Shown here: piece after piece, positions 19,206 to 27,429 of the stretch
Layout of the letters: every line of letters begins with the position of its first letter
How positions within the stretch are numbered: the first letter of the stretch is position 1
NCBI GenBank assembly: GCA_023665185.1
Contig: JAMPEL010000024.1
Coordinates: 1-35,772, forward strand
DNA: 35,772 bases
Source: Roseburia sp.
GTDB lineage: Bacteria > Bacteroidota > Bacteroidia > Bacteroidales > Bacteroidaceae
Direction of reading: 5' to 3'
Position numbers and translations under genes: made by a program
The notes under the pieces: model-generated
Seen by the model: only the letters and a program-made list of their open reading frames with translations
The model's database searches: none
What the model was told of the DNA's origin: nothing

Positions 19206-19253
19206 ATAAAGTTACTCATGCACAAACTGTTCAAGAGTAACTTTATTTTATTC
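19206..19253 (+). terminator. Terminator between porV and ispF
   Basis: ATAAAGTTACTC at 19206-19217 pairs perfectly with GAGTAACTTTAT at 19235-19246, followed by TTTTATT. It ends the porU-porV transcript, and shows that ispF starts at 19278 rather than at an in-frame ATG within the hairpin (19218). Confidence 0.85.
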
Positions 19254-19277
19254 CCACAAATCTCAAACAACAAAGAC

Positions 19278-19757
19278 ATGAAAATAAAAGTAGGATTAGG
19301 CTATGACGTCCACCGCCTCGTTGAAAACAGAGACTTATGGATGGGTGGAATAAAAATCGAGCATTCCAAAGGATTGCTTGGACACAGTGATGCAGACGTA
19401 CTGATACATGCCATTTGCGACGCTCTCCTCGGAGCTGCCAATATGAGAGACATTGGCTATCATTTCCCTGACACGGCAAACGAGTATGAGAATATCGACA
19501 GCAAGATATTGCTTGGGAAAACTGTCAGCCTCATCGCCCAAAAAGGGTATTCAATAGGAAATATCGACGCAACCATCTGTGCAGAGCGTCCCAAAATGAA
19601 TCCGCACATAGAAGAAATGAAGTCTGTGTTGGCTAAAATCATGAACATCGACATCGATGATGTATCCATCAAGGCCACCACCACAGAAAAACTGGGCTTT
19701 ACAGGAAGAGAAGAAGGTATCAGCGCATACGCTGTCGCACTCATCGAGAAAAACTGA
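19278..19757 (+). CDS. ispF: 2-C-methyl-D-erythritol 2,4-cyclodiphosphate synthase
   Basis: This 159-residue enzyme of the MEP pathway forms the cyclic diphosphate intermediate and works as a trimer. The zinc ligands in GYDVHRL (Asp10, His12) are present, as are the HSDADVLIHAICDALLGA block and the C-terminal TTTEKLGFTGREEGI motif. The start follows the terminator hairpin upstream, so it needs its own promoter in a gap of about 30-80 bp. It converges on the minus-strand motor-like operon. Confidence 0.95.
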   Translation: MKIKVGLGYDVHRLVENRDLWMGGIKIEHSKGLLGHSDADVLIHAICDALLGAANMRDIGYHFPDTANEYENIDSKILLGKTVSLIAQKGYSIGNIDATICAERPKMNPHIEEMKSVLAKIMNIDIDDVSIKATTTEKLGFTGREEGISAYAVALIEKN

Positions 19758-19828
19758 TTGCTATTTTTGAGACAGATTTGTCTTTGATTGATTTTTCCGT
19801 CACTGCGTGATGCTTTATACACACCTTA

Positions 19829-19882
19829 TTAATGAGCGTGTTAATCGTTACCATACCGCAATACGATGAACATGCTCATTAA
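19829..19882. other. Long imperfect hairpin after ispF
   Basis: TTAATGAGCGTG at 19829-19840 pairs with CATGCTCATTAA at 19871-19882 (one G-U), and the stem continues inward through ATCGT/ACGAT, giving about 20 bp. No T-run follows on the + strand. It may be an ispF transcript end or processing structure; the role is unknown. Confidence 0.45.
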
Positions 19883-19900
19883 CATATATATAAACCACAT

Positions 19901-19978
19901 AAATAAAAAACTCAGGTCGAGATAAACTTTGGAATAAAAACATTATCATTTTATACAAAGACTTATCCCGACCAGAGA
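19901..19978 (-). terminator. Rho-independent terminator of the minus-strand motor-like operon
   Basis: Read on the minus strand, GGTCGGGATAAG...CTTTG (from 19973) folds onto CAAAG...TTATCTCGACC (to 19915) around an AT-rich loop, and then runs into CTGAG and TTTTTTATTT (19910-19901). It begins about 40 bp after the last gene of the operon. Confidence 0.75.
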
Positions 19979-20015
19979 TAGTTACCATGAATTTGAAACA
20001 TTTCAAAATCCGTAA

Positions 20016-20741
20016 CTATTTGGCAAACTTCGGATTTAGATGAATATCTCCAATAACGGGGACTATATGAATGAGAAAGCGTTGGTTTTTACTATCGTCT
20101 TTCTTACTAATTCTCGGAGCACGAGGTACACCACCTTCACCACTACCAGCAATAACCAACTCACATTTTTCCATTTTAGTAAAATCAATACCTGCTTGAT
20201 CGCGCCAAAATTCGTGCAATTTTAAAGCACGTTGGTAACTCAGTACATCATTATTGAAGTAGTCATCAACATGATATCCATCAGCAGATGCTTGTCCCTC
20301 AATAACGACAAGATATTTGATATCCGTTCTGAGAGAATCATTTTGTTGGATATTAAGAATAGTGCGCTTAATCTCCTCACCCGCTTCCTTAATCTGCTTA
20401 CGGATATTATTGGCTTCAACGAGGTTATATTCAGATGCACCAGGGTCATCTTGGAGAAGATTTTCAAGAGAAAATTCTCCTTTTTGATAGTTTACTTGAA
20501 TTTTGAAAATATGTTTGAGGTAATCTTTATTGAATTCAAAATATTCAGGATCAATGTTATCAACAGCTTTGTAAATAGACATGATTTCCTCATATTTGTC
20601 TTTAAATTCCTCCAATTCACGCTGCTTAATTTTGAAACGGCTATACGAAACCGCAAAAAGCACAAGCATGATGGCAAATAATGTGGTCATAATATCCACA
20701 TAGCTTGGCCAGAAAGTACTTTTGCCATTATTATTGTCCAT
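20016..20741 (-). CDS. MotB/OmpA-like stator protein (ZorB-like)
   Basis: This 241-residue protein has a short N-terminal cytoplasmic tip and a single TM segment, YVDIMTTLFAIMLVLFAVSY (14-33). Asp16 lies near the membrane entry, where MotB and ZorB carry the ion-binding aspartate. A linker of about 110 residues leads to an OmpA/MotB-type domain (about 140-230): EGQASADG at 148-155, LSYQRA at 167-172 and a closing NQRFLIHIVP strand. OmpA-like domains bind peptidoglycan, so this would anchor a stator to the cell wall. It starts 5 bp after the MotA-like gene and is the last gene of the operon. Family and topology are well supported; the ion and what it drives are unknown. Confidence 0.8.
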   Translation of the reverse strand: MDNNNGKSTFWPSYVDIMTTLFAIMLVLFAVSYSRFKIKQRELEEFKDKYEEIMSIYKAVDNIDPEYFEFNKDYLKHIFKIQVNYQKGEFSLENLLQDDPGASEYNLVEANNIRKQIKEAGEEIKRTILNIQQNDSLRTDIKYLVVIEGQASADGYHVDDYFNNDVLSYQRALKLHEFWRDQAGIDFTKMEKCELVIAGSGEGGVPRAPRISKKDDSKNQRFLIHIVPVIGDIHLNPKFAK

Positions 20742-20746
20742 AGATG

Positions 20747-22375
20747 CTATTTGTTACGTCCGAATAAACCACCGAGAAAACTGGCTCCGCTTTGCAGTTC
20801 AGGCTTCTTCTGTGACTCTTTAATTATCTTATCAAGAAGATGACGAATTTGTTGAACTTCGGCACGGGTTGTTTCGAGGATTTTATCAACATCCTCACGA
20901 GAACTATTGGTATTGATAGAGGTAAGAAGTTCCTCGATTTTCTTCAACTTGCTAAGTTGAGAGAAATCTTGTTGGATTTGTTCGAGAGAGAACTTCTCCT
21001 CAATAGCAGAGACTATTTCACGGCGACGCTCCAGCATTTCTTTACCGAGTCCCTCAAGAACATTCTCGAATTTCAGAGCGTATGTAGCGAGGTTTTCTTC
21101 ATAAGCTTTATTGAGTTTGCAGATTGCGTCATTCTGTATTTTGAACATATCTTCAAGATGTCCGTCCGAAACTTGCATGGCTTCAAATGCAATTTTCTGT
21201 TTGTCCTTAATAACTTTGACGACCTCTTTAAGTGCTTCAACTTCAGTGTTGCCAATAAGGTCTATCTTTTCTATGTTTCGTCCTAATGTGTTGATGGACT
21301 TTTCAAAGTCAGTAACTCGGGAAAGGATTTGATTAAGTTTATTGGCAACAGAAAGAGGAATTTCAAGCGACTCATTATAGCGTTGCTGAGTGTTTACAAG
21401 CTCAACAGTGACACCATTAATGGCATTACAATCATTCTCAAAACGATTAATCGCATTTGTAACAAGAGCGAAGTTTTTTGATGCTCGCACAAAAGCGTCA
21501 AGCGACCCGATAATTTCGCCAGAACGAAGTGTTTCAAGGAGTTGCGCCTGAAGATTAATATTTTCGTTAATCTTATCCATGTTTTTCCCCATAACGCTGA
21601 CTGCTTCTGATACAATAGTGACATTCTTTTCAAAAGCGTTACCAAAGCGTTGGGTACAGGTGTCGAATGTTATCTGAAACTTATTGATTACCCGGTTGAA
21701 TGACGGCTCAAAAAGATTGATAGTATGGTGCAGTTTGTTGAGAGCTGCGACCATACTGACACCGAGAGTTGGCATCAGTTCGTTCTGAATAAACTCGTAG
21801 AAGTCATTCTTTTCTTTACCGACAATCTTTTGAGTTTCTGAGGCGTAGTGATGTGTAATGGTAGTGAACAGCAGTCCGATGAAACTGGTTGCCATTGAAA
21901 CTAAAACACCGAAGATAAGATTTCCGATAGTTTCATCGGTTATACCCTCACCATTAGAGGAAGAACTGATATCGTTGTTGAAGAATATCAGGCCTATCAA
22001 TACACCAAAAAAAGTACCCATAAGACCGATGTATGTAGGGAATGCTATTTTGGAAGTCGCATCATCATACAGCACATTGATTTTGCGGTCAGTTTTATTT
22101 TGAATGACTGAAAAATCGGTTGTGCCGTGATTTTTGCGAGTGTATTCGTTTAGTTCGGTAATGAGCGAATATAAGTGAGAACCGCTATCAGCAACACTTG
22201 CATCAATTCGAGAGTTTTCGTCCTCTCCACATACTGCATATTCGCGGTTTTTATTAAAAAACTTGCACACAATGGAAAGTTTCTTCAAGTTGCCTGCGAA
22301 GTAAGCAATCTGAACAACAAAAGCCACAACAACTGTGACGTACGAGATTATAGAAGCGGGATTTAATTGGAACAT
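20747..22375 (-). CDS. MotA/TolQ/ZorA-like channel protein with long coiled-coil tail
   Basis: The first ATG, 2 bp after the preceding stop, gives 542 residues; a TTG two codons earlier (22381) would overlap that stop by four bases. TM1 is at about 7-28. TM2 (FPTYIGLMGTFFGVLIGL, 112-129) and TM3 (about 149-175) carry the MotA/ExbB/TolQ pattern of small residues and glycines. A tail of about 360 residues follows and is rich in heptad-like Leu/Ile/Val and charged residues, predicted coiled coil, ending in LGGLFGRNK. A MotA-like core with a long cytoplasmic tail is the ZorA architecture of Zorya defence; flagellar MotA lacks such a tail. Only three TM segments are clear, as in ExbB and TolQ. Partner is the adjacent MotB-like gene. 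Confidence 0.78.
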   Translation of the reverse strand: MFQLNPASIISYVTVVVAFVVQIAYFAGNLKKLSIVCKFFNKNREYAVCGEDENSRIDASVADSGSHLYSLITELNEYTRKNHGTTDFSVIQNKTDRKINVLYDDATSKIAFPTYIGLMGTFFGVLIGLIFFNNDISSSSNGEGITDETIGNLIFGVLVSMATSFIGLLFTTITHHYASETQKIVGKEKNDFYEFIQNELMPTLGVSMVAALNKLHHTINLFEPSFNRVINKFQITFDTCTQRFGNAFEKNVTIVSEAVSVMGKNMDKINENINLQAQLLETLRSGEIIGSLDAFVRASKNFALVTNAINRFENDCNAINGVTVELVNTQQRYNESLEIPLSVANKLNQILSRVTDFEKSINTLGRNIEKIDLIGNTEVEALKEVVKVIKDKQKIAFEAMQVSDGHLEDMFKIQNDAICKLNKAYEENLATYALKFENVLEGLGKEMLERRREIVSAIEEKFSLEQIQQDFSQLSKLKKIEELLTSINTNSSREDVDKILETTRAEVQQIRHLLDKIIKESQKKPELQSGASFLGGLFGRNK

Positions 22376-22377
22376 AA

Positions 22378-25300
22378 TCAAATATGTGTGAGTTTTAATA
22401 CGTTATCAATAATCGGCAGGAAGAAAATGGAGTCGTGATATACTTCGCTATCACCCATCTTCTGAAGAATCTGTGTTTTGAAGTTTTTATCAAGAGAATC
22501 CTGAATGCCAGTCGAAATTGTATTGACAATAGAGTCGGTATCGACCTTGTTGTCAAGTTCGCCCTTACCGATAAGGATGCGGAGCAGTTTGTCATAGAGC
22601 TTATTGAACTGCGATAAGGATTTAAGCAGTTCACCCGAAATGTCGGGATAATCAGCCTTAAGTTGCTCCACGTTCTCGTACTCCTTGCTGGAGATACCTT
22701 GAAAGTTAAACTCTTCAGGAACGGCAACGTCTGAGTCGCGGTAGAGACCACCGTAGCAGGTACACTCCTTTCGGCTTTCAGGAAGAATGACTTGCACGTT
22801 TTTGATGTCGCCATAAACTTCTTTGAAGATTGTGGTAACAAGTTCTTTGATAGTAGACTTGTCCGAAGAAAGAAGTCCGTCGATGTATTTACTACCATTA
22901 CCGCAGAACAGAACCGACCGAGGGCAAGCAAGTTTCTTGACTTTATACATATTCGCCATGAAGTACACGATAGAAGCGAAGTGATAAAGGAACAATGGTT
23001 TGTAGTTCTCTTTCAACTTTTTGGATATTTCGCAGCGTTTATCATTGCTTAGCCAAAAGTTAATAATGTCCTTAGTGGAAATCTCTTTATCAGCACGCAT
23101 ACGAATGTTGAGTATTTCAAGCTCATCATCGTGGTTGCCTAAATGGATAGTGTCGGCAAAGCGTTCGTAAATGCCATTGGTACGGTCATTAGCAAAGCCA
23201 CTGAAACCATTACTCCACAGGACATCACAACCAAAGTGGACAGAATTGGCAATTTGTGGTTTGCCATCAGCAAAGTAGATGAAATCACTGGAGCCGCCGC
23301 CAATATCCACGATGGAAACCGCATCAACACTATTGAATGAATTTTTAGTGTTGAAGTAGTAATATGGAGCTTCCGACTCGGAAATACATTCGATTTGGGA
23401 CGAGCCAACATTCAATATGTACTTGGCTTCCTCCTCCCATATTTTGGTGTAGAGGTCTTTGATGTTACCTTTGAAACTGAGAGGACGAAACCAAATGAGT
23501 TTGGTGTTGGCAAGAAGTCCATTCTTTTGTAAAATATCGGTTTTGATGATAAGAAGTAGTTCCCGGATGAAAAGACGTAGCTCTTTTTCGTGGCTATCCT
23601 CCCACTTAATATCAGTGAGAATTGATTGATTGCCAAGCCCAAGAGTCTTTTCGTAGAAGAAGGCGATGTTGCAGTTGTCAAACAACGAAGGCTTACTGTG
23701 GTCGCCAGTCTTTACGCAAAGAGCGGTGCGGATTGGGAAACGATATGTTTCGCCATCAATAAGAGCAGGAACAAACTCCGTTGTGAAGTTCTTGCGACAA
23801 GTAGGCACAAGGGCATTCTCAATGAGAGAAATGAGAGAATGCTGATTGGAACGCTTGAAGTCATGCAGGAAAGCAACCATAGGTTCTTTCATGTTGAGTT
23901 GTTCCGGCTCATTATCCTTACTAAGATGGCGGCAAGAGATATAAGTGTTTGTTGTACCGAGGTCTACAGCGTAGGTGAACGCATCGTTAGTGCGCTGAGC
24001 ACGTTTCCAGTTAGGTATGAGAACACCTTCGCAAGTGCCGCTATGCAGTACAAAGCGAAGATTTATAGCATCGAACTGGGTGTTGAAAACTTCGTAGAAT
24101 TTTGAACCGGCTTCGACTTCGCAAGAACAATCTTGCTTCGAACGGACAACAGCAGGACGGACACCATACTTAGCATTGGAATTGTCCGGATCAATTGTTT
24201 CGATTTCTTCAAAACGCAAATCTGCGTTGCGGAAGAAGAAAGACAGTTCAAGTTGTTCGACCGATACTGGTTTGAAATCCGTAGTGGAGTCACTCATCAC
24301 CGCCATAACCTTGAAATATTTATTCTCAGCTACATTTGGAGAAAGAATGCTCGGGAAAACACCGAGGTTGAAATTGACGTTTTCTTTATAGAGATTCACT
24401 ATACGACCACGAGAGCCTATACTTTCGTCAGGGAAATACTCTTTTATGTATTCCTGTCCTTTATATTTGAGCGAGATGATAACTTTAGTGCGAGCGTCTT
24501 TGCACACACACTCAAAGCTACCATCCATAAGTTCGAGACCTTCCCGACTAACAGGAAGCAGGTAATCATATTCGCGGTTATCGTCAGCATTGGCATAAAT
24601 CATAGATTGGTAGTAATCCTTTGCCAAGCGGAACGGCAGGCGGATGAGCGTGTCATTAAAGAAGTTCACAGTACTAATACCTGTATCCTTGCTAATGGGA
24701 AGACCATTGACAACAACTTCGTTGCTTAGGTCGGACATGATAGTCTTAAATTGGGGTTGCCAATTCTTGTTGATGTCTGGATCACTGATTTGAACCTGCT
24801 TGATATAATCACGCAATTCATTCATTTCGTCTCCGATAGGGGAATTGTCTACGAGATAGAACATGAAGTTTTTGAAATCCTTATCACGTTCCTTGAACAT
24901 GCGAATGTCACGGAAGTAAGTACCCCCTGACTTACGAAGAAGTGAAGGCATTTGCTGATAACGAACACCCATAAATGAGTTTGTGCTGTCACCGCGTTTA
25001 TCGAGACGTTTATCGAGGTCTGGCGGTGTGACAAACCCTGTAAAAGGTGAGGAAGTACCGAGGAGGTAATCACGTCCTTCATCTATAAGTACAACGAAGA
25101 AAAGTTTGTTTTTTGCGGCCTTGAGGTCGCTATTGAAATAGTTCTCAACAGCACTGCCGAGAATAGGCACTTGCACTTTAAGTTCTTTAAGGTGAGACGT
25201 ATAATCCCATTCAAGGACAGCAATTTTTCGAGAGTTACTATCCCAACGCTTTTCGTGATACGTCTGATTATAAAGAAGTTCAAAGATGTCAAGAGTGTCG

Positions 25301-25551
25301 GAAACGAGACGATTGTAAGCGTCACCGGCAGACTTATGGGAATCTTTGATTTCTTCCAAAACACGACGGAAAGCTTCCTTGACAACAAAGAAACGAGCAA
25401 AAGGAGTTGGAAGAGCGTTTAACGCACTGCTGTTGTTAGTGCGCTGTTCTGAAATTTTAGCGAGATCTCCAGCTGTGATAGGACCTTTTTCTGCTGTCCA
25501 TTCTTGACCTTTGAGACCGCGTTCTATTATATTGAGTTCAACACTACTCAT
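22378..25551 (-). CDS. Large actin/Hsp70-fold ATPase, SrfB-like
   Basis: This 1057-residue protein has the actin/Hsp70 (ASKHA) ATPase signature in its second half. Phosphate-1 is DLGTTNT at 530-536 and phosphate-2 is DIGGGSSD at 749-756. An adenosine-type motif FCGNGSKYIDGLL lies near 882-894. The N-terminal 520 residues resemble nothing I recognise. Length and motif placement fit the SrfB family (Salmonella SrfB; roughly 1000 residues), but I could not search. There is no TM segment or signal peptide. It starts 4 bp after the tubulin-like gene and its end is coupled to the MotA-like gene, so it is an integral operon member. It may be a nucleotide-dependent chaperone, filament or switch for the stator; that is inference. 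Confidence 0.72.
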   Translation of the reverse strand: MSSVELNIIERGLKGQEWTAEKGPITAGDLAKISEQRTNNSSALNALPTPFARFFVVKEAFRRVLEEIKDSHKSAGDAYNRLVSDTLDIFELLYNQTYHEKRWDSNSRKIAVLEWDYTSHLKELKVQVPILGSAVENYFNSDLKAAKNKLFFVVLIDEGRDYLLGTSSPFTGFVTPPDLDKRLDKRGDSTNSFMGVRYQQMPSLLRKSGGTYFRDIRMFKERDKDFKNFMFYLVDNSPIGDEMNELRDYIKQVQISDPDINKNWQPQFKTIMSDLSNEVVVNGLPISKDTGISTVNFFNDTLIRLPFRLAKDYYQSMIYANADDNREYDYLLPVSREGLELMDGSFECVCKDARTKVIISLKYKGQEYIKEYFPDESIGSRGRIVNLYKENVNFNLGVFPSILSPNVAENKYFKVMAVMSDSTTDFKPVSVEQLELSFFFRNADLRFEEIETIDPDNSNAKYGVRPAVVRSKQDCSCEVEAGSKFYEVFNTQFDAINLRFVLHSGTCEGVLIPNWKRAQRTNDAFTYAVDLGTTNTYISCRHLSKDNEPEQLNMKEPMVAFLHDFKRSNQHSLISLIENALVPTCRKNFTTEFVPALIDGETYRFPIRTALCVKTGDHSKPSLFDNCNIAFFYEKTLGLGNQSILTDIKWEDSHEKELRLFIRELLLIIKTDILQKNGLLANTKLIWFRPLSFKGNIKDLYTKIWEEEAKYILNVGSSQIECISESEAPYYYFNTKNSFNSVDAVSIVDIGGGSSDFIYFADGKPQIANSVHFGCDVLWSNGFSGFANDRTNGIYERFADTIHLGNHDDELEILNIRMRADKEISTKDIINFWLSNDKRCEISKKLKENYKPLFLYHFASIVYFMANMYKVKKLACPRSVLFCGNGSKYIDGLLSSDKSTIKELVTTIFKEVYGDIKNVQVILPESRKECTCYGGLYRDSDVAVPEEFNFQGISSKEYENVEQLKADYPDISGELLKSLSQFNKLYDKLLRILIGKGELDNKVDTDSIVNTISTGIQDSLDKNFKTQILQKMGDSEVYHDSIFFLPIIDNVLKLTHI

Positions 25552-25555
25552 AGCG

Positions 25556-26968
25556 TCACATTATTATTTTTGAAGTGTATTTATTGATTGCTTTATATGC
25601 GTAGTCGAGGAAACGACGGAACTTAACTGTACGAGCCCCGTCTTTATCCCTATTGCTTGCGCGTATCATTTCCAAGAGATAATAAGACTCATCCTTTGCA
25701 TCAAGTGAGAAGTCCTGTATCCAGTTTGAGAGGTCGTCATTGCGTTTCTCAAGAGGAGCTATAGTCAAGGGTGCGAAACCGCGATTGTTGGTTTCGAGCT
25801 CGTGATACCAAGCAGCAAAGCGAGACAGGAAGTTTTGGAGATTCACGAAGGATTTATCTTCGTAAAAATCCTTATTGAAGCCTCGGTTTATGGAGAGCGG
25901 AAAATGCTTCTCTTTGGGAAGCAGGTGAACGAGACGAGAAAGCAACATCATATCGGCAACGGCTTTCACTATATCATTGTAAGGGTCCCCAAGAGAAGAG
26001 ATAGAAAGAGACTCTACATCTTCTTTGATTGAGCGAGAAAGAACCTGGGGCTTTTCGGGCTTATCGGTCTTGGCAAGGAAATCGAAAAGAGCGGTTGCAG
26101 CCACTAATTCAATAAAATGGGCTGGATCATCCTGTTGTTTCTCATCGTTTGCATAGGTTTTCTTCATGCTCTGTTCTCCGATATAATACAGATAGTCCGA
26201 AAGCACACTGTTCTCATAATAAGCCAAAGCGGATTTCGTCTTGGTTAGGAAGTTCGCAGAGTCGATGTCGCTGTCTGTAGTCGAGGGATCTTCGAGCGCA
26301 AAGTACGGCAGAACGGAAACCGCGCCCATCATAGCGTCTTTGACATTAGGATGGTCGGTAGAATTACGGACTTTCTTTTCAAGAAGAGGATAGCCGGAAG
26401 CACCTGTGCCACCGAAAATAGAACTTACAATAAAGATGCGGTCGTCTTTCTGACAAGTGTTGCAAAATGCTTGAAACCAATCTGCGCCTTTAATCATCTC
26501 GCCTAAAACAACTGTTCCTACATTGGGGCTTCCTTTGAAGCCAACGGAAAGGTCGTTGTCAAGATTCGCTTGTGAGAACATTGTTTGCACAAGATAATTG
26601 TTCACATCCCCAGAATTGAGATTGCCGCGGTTGATGTACTGACCAAAAGAACGCTTTTCAGCGATAGGCTCTGATATGTCGTTTTGCTGACCATTGAGTT
26701 TGGCAAGGTCAGCAATGTCAGTGCCAAAGAAACCCTCAATAGCCTGAAGACGTTTGCCGTCGCCCATAATGATACTATTATAGATTGTCTCGTATTCATT
26801 TATGAGACTTTGAAGATTACGCTTTTCCTCCAAGTCCATGTGCGGGTCAATCAACACAGGAACAATGGCAAATCCCTTAGCATCCATTCCTGCCGCAAGA
26901 AGCATGGTAATGGACTTCATAACACGGAGACCTGTTCCTCCGATACAGAAAACAAATACTTTTTTCAT
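25556..26968 (-). CDS. Tubulin/FtsZ-superfamily protein
   Basis: This 470-residue protein starts with a Rossmann-like strand and glycine loop, FVFCIGGTGLRVM (GGTG at 10-13). It has the tubulin signature loop as FGGTGASG at 185-192, preceded by a hydrophobic strand (RIFIVSSI). This is the nucleotide-phosphate-binding arrangement of tubulin/FtsZ proteins, most like the large bacterial tubulin-like group (Pfam Tubulin_2) and unlike cell-division FtsZ. The C-terminal 250 residues are helical and unassigned. Its ATG overlaps the stop of the upstream membrane-protein gene as ATGA, and the next gene follows after 4 bp, pointing to balanced co-expression. GTP use and polymerisation are family expectations, not shown here. 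Confidence 0.72.
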   Translation of the reverse strand: MKKVFVFCIGGTGLRVMKSITMLLAAGMDAKGFAIVPVLIDPHMDLEEKRNLQSLINEYETIYNSIIMGDGKRLQAIEGFFGTDIADLAKLNGQQNDISEPIAEKRSFGQYINRGNLNSGDVNNYLVQTMFSQANLDNDLSVGFKGSPNVGTVVLGEMIKGADWFQAFCNTCQKDDRIFIVSSIFGGTGASGYPLLEKKVRNSTDHPNVKDAMMGAVSVLPYFALEDPSTTDSDIDSANFLTKTKSALAYYENSVLSDYLYYIGEQSMKKTYANDEKQQDDPAHFIELVAATALFDFLAKTDKPEKPQVLSRSIKEDVESLSISSLGDPYNDIVKAVADMMLLSRLVHLLPKEKHFPLSINRGFNKDFYEDKSFVNLQNFLSRFAAWYHELETNNRGFAPLTIAPLEKRNDDLSNWIQDFSLDAKDESYYLLEMIRASNRDKDGARTVKFRRFLDYAYKAINKYTSKIIM

Positions 26969-27417
26969 AGTTTCGAAAATTTCAGAAATTTATAGGCGTT
27001 GGTAGTAAGGAAGTTGCACCAAACGAGTGAGATTACGATATAGAGAACAAAGCTATAAAGTGCATTATTGGCAACACACCGCCAATACAGAGAGGTTAAA
27101 CCGGATTGAAGTGGTGTTTTGATAACACCATATTCAATAATAAGAGTACCTATCAACGTCAAAACAATAGATAATAGTAGTCCTCCAATCCAGTGTCTAA
27201 TCCGGTAGTGCCGTCCTGACTTGTTATTGTAAATGGTGTAATACAAGACCGCCAATGCGACACCACTAACGATGCCTACAATAAAGAGTATGAATGACCA
27301 GTCATCGAGCTGTTGCCAAACATCATTCGCATGCTTTTTCAATTGCTCATCGTTGGCAAATCCTTGTAGAAATTTACCCTTTGAGGGTAATAGGAAGAAG
27401 ATATTTATGAGGTTCAT
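26965..27417 (-). CDS. Three-TM membrane protein of the motor-like operon
   Basis: I do not recognise this 150-residue protein. It has three hydrophobic segments at about 41-63, 74-97 and 116-137, separated by a basic cytoplasmic-type loop (NKSGRHYRIRHW). Residues 1-38 form a short, partly hydrophobic N-terminal segment. There are no conserved catalytic motifs. It lies 12 bp after the lipoprotein gene and its stop overlaps the start of the tubulin-like gene (ATGA). It is probably an inner-membrane component that anchors or recruits the soluble NTPases. Confidence 0.6.
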   Translation of the reverse strand: MNLINIFFLLPSKGKFLQGFANDEQLKKHANDVWQQLDDWSFILFIVGIVSGVALAVLYYTIYNNKSGRHYRIRHWIGGLLLSIVLTLIGTLIIEYGVIKTPLQSGLTSLYWRCVANNALYSFVLYIVISLVWCNFLTTNAYKFLKFSKL

Positions 27418-27429
27418 AAGTATAAAATA

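Noticed and set aside
19218..19277. Upstream ATG for IspF
   Set aside because: It lies inside a terminator hairpin, and the family N-terminus starts at 19278.
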